From the NCBI GenBank assembly GCA_017521285.1, contig JAFXDG010000004.1, positions 1 to 56,779 of the forward strand: a stretch of DNA of 56,779 nt. Reading direction: 5' to 3'. Positions 52,740 to 56,779 of this stretch are shown one piece after another; position 1 is the first letter of the stretch, and every line of letters begins with the position of its first letter. This stretch comes from Bacteroidaceae bacterium. GTDB lineage: Bacteria > Bacteroidota > Bacteroidia > Bacteroidales > Bacteroidaceae. A program made the translations under genes and the position numbers. The notes below the pieces were generated by a model. It saw only the letters and a program-made list of their open reading frames with translations. It had not been told where the DNA came from and made no database searches.

Positions 52740-54902
52740 CTATTTCACGATTTTCTTTACACCCTTTTTGTTTCTTAAAATGTAAATACCAGATGGCATA
52801 TTGTCTAAATCTGATATTCTTTTAAGGCCGATGAAAGTACCATTTATTGTATAGACATCGAAGAATTCATCTATCTTTGAAACATCCTTATGTATCGGAT
52901 ATATCAGTGTTGGTATCACTTTATACACATTATCTTTTATGTACACAACACCATCCTCTATTTTTACATTCAAATATAATTCCCGTGGCACTGTTCCCCA
53001 AACAGTCCAATCAAATAGGGCCATATAATTGTATTCACCTTCATTCATGCGACGCACTCCTATATACAAGCGATATTCACCATCAGGTATGTCACCGACC
53101 AAACAACCTTTCAAACTTTTATGTCTGCTTTGAACTTCTTTATAACTCATCTCTTCCAATAGAACGGAGTCCCCAAATGCAGTTATGGCATTACCCACAT
53201 TGTCTGCTAATAACATTCTCACATAACCTGTAAATCCTTTCTCTTGCAGATTTATCAATTCATACAGATAGACCTGAATATTTAGAGAATCCTGATTGCT
53301 CCTAAGTTCCAGTTCCGAACACCCCAACGTAAAAGAATCTTCATATTCTTTAGGTGTTTCTTCTTTTGTCTCTTCAGAAACGTTTATTGTGATACGATTC
53401 TTTACTATCAATTTATTTGTATTTCCAGAAGTAGCGTCTATAGAGCGTAGTTCAATATTATATTTTCCTTCCGGTATGGAATCCGGTACATTCATCTTTA
53501 TATTAAGTCCTGTATGTTCATCCAAAAAGGTCATTGACATCTGTTCTTTAGACCCGACAAGATACTCCGTGCTGTCAACTGTTGACTGCAACACCGCATT
53601 CAACGAACCATTAAACGGTTGATAGGACATATTGGTGTAACTTCCAATTGTCAAAGTTGCAGACTTACCAGTTTTTACAGAAGAACTTGAAAGTTGAATG
53701 TCTGAAGCCACTATGTAGGAACCCGATTGTGAAATTCCGTCCTCTGGTTGTATTCCGATTACCATTTCTTGACCTACATTGAATCCATCGGTCATACCTT
53801 GCAATCCTCCTTCCGTTGGAGTTAAATCAACAATCTGATAGTAACCATCACATTGCCCGTCCCATCCCCAATTGACATGATAATCGGGAAAAGAATTTTC
53901 TTCAGACATTCGATAACCGTCAATAACAAAGGAATGTCCACCAGAAGATAAACTTTGACCAGCATAATTAATGGGCCGTCCATTTTGAAGTTCGTTTATC
54001 ATTATCAGATGCCAATCTTTAGTTGAGCATTGATTCCGCATAAGATATGTAGCATCTTTATCATAACCAAAATTGTGTACATAAGCCTTCACCAAAGAAT
54101 ATTGATAGGCACCACTTCCTCCTTCAGATTCTACATCATAATCCATATTTACCGAAACACCACAGCAATACATTAATTGCGCGACCGCATCAGCTTGCAT
54201 TTGTGAATATGATTTACTATAAGTATCTAGCATATTATCCCATTCAAATCTTCTTTTTGATAAATCTTCATTTATCTGAATATGATTCGTGTTTGTTACA
54301 TATTGTATTGTTCCTGATGCAACCTCGGGATACTCATAATATTTCATTACTTGTGCCATTCCCGTTGCCACACATCCCGTCAAAGTTTTACCCCTTCCTT
54401 TTATTGGGCATAAATTGTTATACGGAATATCTTGTCCCCATTGAATTTTTCCTAGCAACGGAAAAACCTCATCTGTATTTAGCTTTAAGGATAGAACATC
54501 TTGCATACACGTATTCCTATTCAACAGTTGATAAAAATCTGCATAACAGGAGAGCCAATAACTTACATTAGAAGGTATATTTTCAATATCAAAATTGCCT
54601 TGATCTGAATAGGCCAAAATTGCAGGCATTCGTTTGTCTGCAGAGACTATAATAAAACCTCCATTTTCATTTTTAGAGGAGTACAAATAAAATGCAGTAA
54701 ACTTCTTATACTTCTCTTCATGTAAAAGCATAGAAGAATTGGATTTCAAATTAAAGTCTCCAACCTTTCGATTAAATGACTTTTTACAGAAGTTCTTTAT
54801 AGTTAATGCAATATCCTCTTTGCTACGAACTTGGGAATATGCAGAAATATTAAGCAAACCGCAAAGCATAAACAATGCGGTTTGCTTTAAAATGAAATTC
54901 AT
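52740..54902 (-). CDS. C10-family (streptopain-like) cysteine protease
   Basis: 720 residues from the ATG at 54902; signal peptide ends AYSQ. A propeptide-like section (about 30-150) precedes the C10 core: catalytic Cys177 in TGCVATGMAQVM, His323 in SGGHSFVIDGY and NWGWDGQCDGYY. Two Ig-like stretches follow, and the C-terminus (VYTINGTFIGLKRI...GIYILRNKKG) resembles a type IX sorting domain. It is similar in plan to the Bfp proteases of B. fragilis and SpeB. It probably cleaves host or competitor proteins outside the cell; self-activation by removal of the propeptide is expected from the family. Confidence 0.9.
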   Translation of the reverse strand: MNFILKQTALFMLCGLLNISAYSQVRSKEDIALTIKNFCKKSFNRKVGDFNLKSNSSMLLHEEKYKKFTAFYLYSSKNENGGFIIVSADKRMPAILAYSDQGNFDIENIPSNVSYWLSCYADFYQLLNRNTCMQDVLSLKLNTDEVFPLLGKIQWGQDIPYNNLCPIKGRGKTLTGCVATGMAQVMKYYEYPEVASGTIQYVTNTNHIQINEDLSKRRFEWDNMLDTYSKSYSQMQADAVAQLMYCCGVSVNMDYDVESEGGSGAYQYSLVKAYVHNFGYDKDATYLMRNQCSTKDWHLIMINELQNGRPINYAGQSLSSGGHSFVIDGYRMSEENSFPDYHVNWGWDGQCDGYYQIVDLTPTEGGLQGMTDGFNVGQEMVIGIQPEDGISQSGSYIVASDIQLSSSSVKTGKSATLTIGSYTNMSYQPFNGSLNAVLQSTVDSTEYLVGSKEQMSMTFLDEHTGLNIKMNVPDSIPEGKYNIELRSIDATSGNTNKLIVKNRITINVSEETKEETPKEYEDSFTLGCSELELRSNQDSLNIQVYLYELINLQEKGFTGYVRMLLADNVGNAITAFGDSVLLEEMSYKEVQSRHKSLKGCLVGDIPDGEYRLYIGVRRMNEGEYNYMALFDWTVWGTVPRELYLNVKIEDGVVYIKDNVYKVIPTLIYPIHKDVSKIDEFFDVYTINGTFIGLKRISDLDNMPSGIYILRNKKGVKKIVK

Positions 54903-54927
54903 TCTATACATGATAGAATATATGTGA

Positions 54928-56397
54928 TTATAATTGGACTTTATAAACTTTCATATTTTTGCGAAGTTTTTCAACTTCTGAACGAGGTATAATACGACGT
55001 GGCTTATTCCAAGAAGAATTGTCATTTTGAACTCTTGAATATTGAGGAACGAATGTATTTTCATCATCATCAGGAGAGAGATCTTCGTGAAGAATCGTCA
55101 ATTCTGCTGAAAATTCCTTAGAATCTCTATCCTTTCCCCAACAAGCAAAAAATATCTGATCAGAATTTCGAGAATAATTTATATCTTGTGGTCCATATTT
55201 ATAACCATCATTGGGGTCTTCTGCTATTTGGGGTTTAAACACAAGATGTGCAAATAGTGCATATGTGTATTTTGACACCATGTCTTTATAATATGAAGCA
55301 TAATAATCCCCTTCCACACAGAAAATGTAATACTCGTCACAACGTTGTCCATATTGTCCAACACGACTTGTATTCACAGTCCAACGAGAACTGGTATAAG
55401 TCAAATTAAGATACATGTCTGCATATAATGTTTCTTCTTTAGTTGTTATTTCCATTTTGTTCATTGGGCCGTATTTATGACTTCCATCTTCATTGTTTTC
55501 ACTGCCATAAGCAGCAACACAATAAATAATTTTTGTGTTTTCATCAACCCATCCTGGCAAAAAGGTGTAATCAGTACTTTCATCATATTCATACTGTTTC
55601 ATCAATAAATTGTAAATATCCCTGTCTGTCATACCCTTTATGTCATTTTCGGTAAAGAATGCCTCACGATAACCAATCGCTCCATTTTCAAAAGCTAAAT
55701 CTGCAGCAAATCCATCCCACATAATAGTTTTATTGCTCAATGTCACACGACAATTTTTGGCTAATTTTGCAGCTTGAAGAATATTAAGATTTGCACTAAT
55801 ACCACTACCTTCAATAACAAGAGTTGCTTCTCTATCTTCATCTGAGAAATTCTCCTTATCAATAGTTACTGTAATCGTTGAATTTTTTGAACCATTAACA
55901 GGAGATACACGAATCCAATCGGGAATGGATGTTATAGTCCAATCAGAATTGGCCGTAATGTTGATTTGCTGCTTCTCGCCACCATCAGCTCCAAAGCTCA
56001 AAGAAGCGCTGGTTGAACCATTCACACGAAGTTCACCTTCTGCACCGTCCTGAACCACCTTTACCGTTTGTGAAACACCTCCATCTGCCGACATGATGGT
56101 CAGTAGGCAATCCCGATTCCCGACGTTAGTGTTTTGCTGAGCGGTGAGCACCACGGTTGCGTCTTTTTTACCCATTGTTGGTGAAACAGAAAGCCAACTC
56201 TTGTTTCCTGTAATAGTCCATGACACATTACTGTCAATTGTGAATGATTGTGTTTCACCTTCAGCATCAAGCGTAATTTCATGTGTACTTACTTCCAATT
56301 TAGGATCTTCTGGATCAGGATCACACATAGAACTTGTAAATAACGACAATCCCATTAATAACAGAGATAAGAATCTCCAAAACTTTTGTTTTTTCAT
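54928..56397 (-). CDS. BACON-domain lipoprotein
   Basis: 489 residues from the ATG at 56397. Lipobox LFTSSMC (Cys about 25). Two BACON beta-sandwich domains follow at about 34-118 and 122-212, each with the W-x-x-V/I-x-x-S/P pattern (NVSWTITGNKSWLSVSPTMG, SDWTITSIPDWIRVSP). BACON domains bind carbohydrate or mucin or act as spacers. The C-terminal 270 residues (AFENGAIGYREAFFTENDI and further) are of no family I recognise. It is 25 bases before the C10 protease gene and probably in one operon with it; together they look like a surface protein-degrading module. Confidence 0.85.
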   Translation of the reverse strand: MKKQKFWRFLSLLLMGLSLFTSSMCDPDPEDPKLEVSTHEITLDAEGETQSFTIDSNVSWTITGNKSWLSVSPTMGKKDATVVLTAQQNTNVGNRDCLLTIMSADGGVSQTVKVVQDGAEGELRVNGSTSASLSFGADGGEKQQINITANSDWTITSIPDWIRVSPVNGSKNSTITVTIDKENFSDEDREATLVIEGSGISANLNILQAAKLAKNCRVTLSNKTIMWDGFAADLAFENGAIGYREAFFTENDIKGMTDRDIYNLLMKQYEYDESTDYTFLPGWVDENTKIIYCVAAYGSENNEDGSHKYGPMNKMEITTKEETLYADMYLNLTYTSSRWTVNTSRVGQYGQRCDEYYIFCVEGDYYASYYKDMVSKYTYALFAHLVFKPQIAEDPNDGYKYGPQDINYSRNSDQIFFACWGKDRDSKEFSAELTILHEDLSPDDDENTFVPQYSRVQNDNSSWNKPRRIIPRSEVEKLRKNMKVYKVQL

Positions 56398-56474
56398 TGT
56401 AACAAAAAATATAAATGTCTTGAAGCTCCCCGACAAAACGGATTCTGTTGATTATTGTTTTTGTTACATCCATA

Positions 56475-56514
56475 TAAAAAAAGCGCGGGAGCCTGTATCA
56501 TTACCCGTCCCGCG
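56475..56514 (-). terminator. Rho-independent terminator on the minus strand
   Basis: CGCGGGA and TCCCGCG form a 7-bp stem followed on the minus strand by CTTTTTTTATATGG. It ends a transcript that comes from beyond the right edge and isolates the BACON gene from it. Confidence 0.75.
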
Positions 56515-56740
56515 TTTCGAGGCCTTCGCATTGCCCACAGTAGTCTGAACGAGCAATGCAGAGCCCCACGCCGATATGTATATATGTAACCACAGAGTCC
56601 GCACTATGTTCGTACGGATACAATATGGGCATATTACACACCTTGGGGCATCCATCATTGCAATGTTCATTGGCTACTGTTTGAGAGTTTGCGAAGTTCT
56701 GAAACGCCAAGAACAAAGCGTTGATAAACGCCTTTTTCAC
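56501..56740 (-). CDS. Possible small cysteine-rich reading frame
   Basis: 79 codons, ATG start, with HCNDGCPKVCNM and YCGQC motifs; its last codons lie inside the terminator stem. It may be a real small protein, part of a repeated element, or chance. I do not recognise it. The rest of the sequence to the right edge (56741-56779) shows nothing. Confidence 0.3.
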   Translation of the reverse strand: MKKAFINALFLAFQNFANSQTVANEHCNDGCPKVCNMPILYPYEHSADSVVTYIHIGVGLCIARSDYCGQCEGLETRDG

Positions 56741-56779
56741 ATGTCTGTGTTTCCCACCCTACCTCCTTCCCGCGAAGGC

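Overview
The window reads as a chromosomal segment of a Bacteroidaceae-type Bacteroidales bacterium (Bacteroides, Phocaeicola or a close relative; I cannot fix the species). The evidence is the gene set (BtuG beta-propeller lipoprotein, TamL/TamB pair, BACON lipoprotein, C10 peptidase, DUF5723, DUF4924 and DUF4890 families). Promoters also fit the Bacteroidetes form TTTG - about 19 nt - TAnnTTTG, and Shine-Dalgarno sites are largely absent. No rRNA, tRNA, CRISPR array, phage or intact insertion sequence was seen.

Layout. 1-1.4 kb: gdhA, cut at its start codon. 1.4-1.75 kb: hairpin-rich spacer. 1.75-5.86 kb (minus): a tight five-gene operon of a VTC-type polyphosphate polymerase domain, a DUF4956 membrane protein, a DUF2490 outer-membrane barrel, a small secreted protein and a Cthe_2159-like beta-helix carbohydrate/polyanion-binding protein. 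6-8.85 kb: U32 RNA-hydroxylase-like protein and metA. 8.86-10.6 kb: an AAA ATPase/DUF234 gene flanked by 67-bp direct repeats. 10.6-11.9 kb: a non-coding region with one copy of an unrecognised ~300-bp element. 11.9-28.7 kb: secreted beta-helix protein, tamL-tamB, a cobalamin-riboswitch operon btuB-btuG-btuF and an FtsX/MacB-type permease. 28.7-30.1 kb: a second non-coding region with the inverted copy of the ~300-bp element and a candidate small RNA. 30-38.6 kb: ppk1, a phosphodiesterase, a periplasmic nitroreductase-like protein, a PLDc_N membrane protein, phoH, purC, aroE and two small envelope proteins. 38.9-46.2 kb (minus): prfC-rfbD-DUF4924-LysE, then a DUF5723 barrel with its lipoprotein partner. 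46.4-50 kb: a MurNAc-kinase-like/RapZ fusion, a MurU-like nucleotidyltransferase and purT. 50.1-56.8 kb: an AT-rich accessory stretch with an AbiEii-type toxin-antitoxin pair, two paralogous small lipoproteins, a C10 protease and a BACON lipoprotein.

How they fit together. Core metabolism (glutamate, methionine, purine, shikimate) alternates with envelope functions: outer-membrane assembly, B12 capture, cell-wall recycling and polyphosphate. The VTC operon and ppk1 both concern polyphosphate. The riboswitch operon links B12 sensing to an outer-membrane receptor, a surface capture protein and a periplasmic carrier.

The most unusual material is non-coding. It comprises the inverted ~300-bp element pair rich in TGTGCACA palindromes, a candidate minus-strand sRNA near 29.7 kb, REPIN-like paired palindromes (one of which encodes the end of PhoH), long perfect hairpins, a triplet of TTGGAAAAGTGG sites three helical turns apart, and short tandem repeats that have entered coding sequence.
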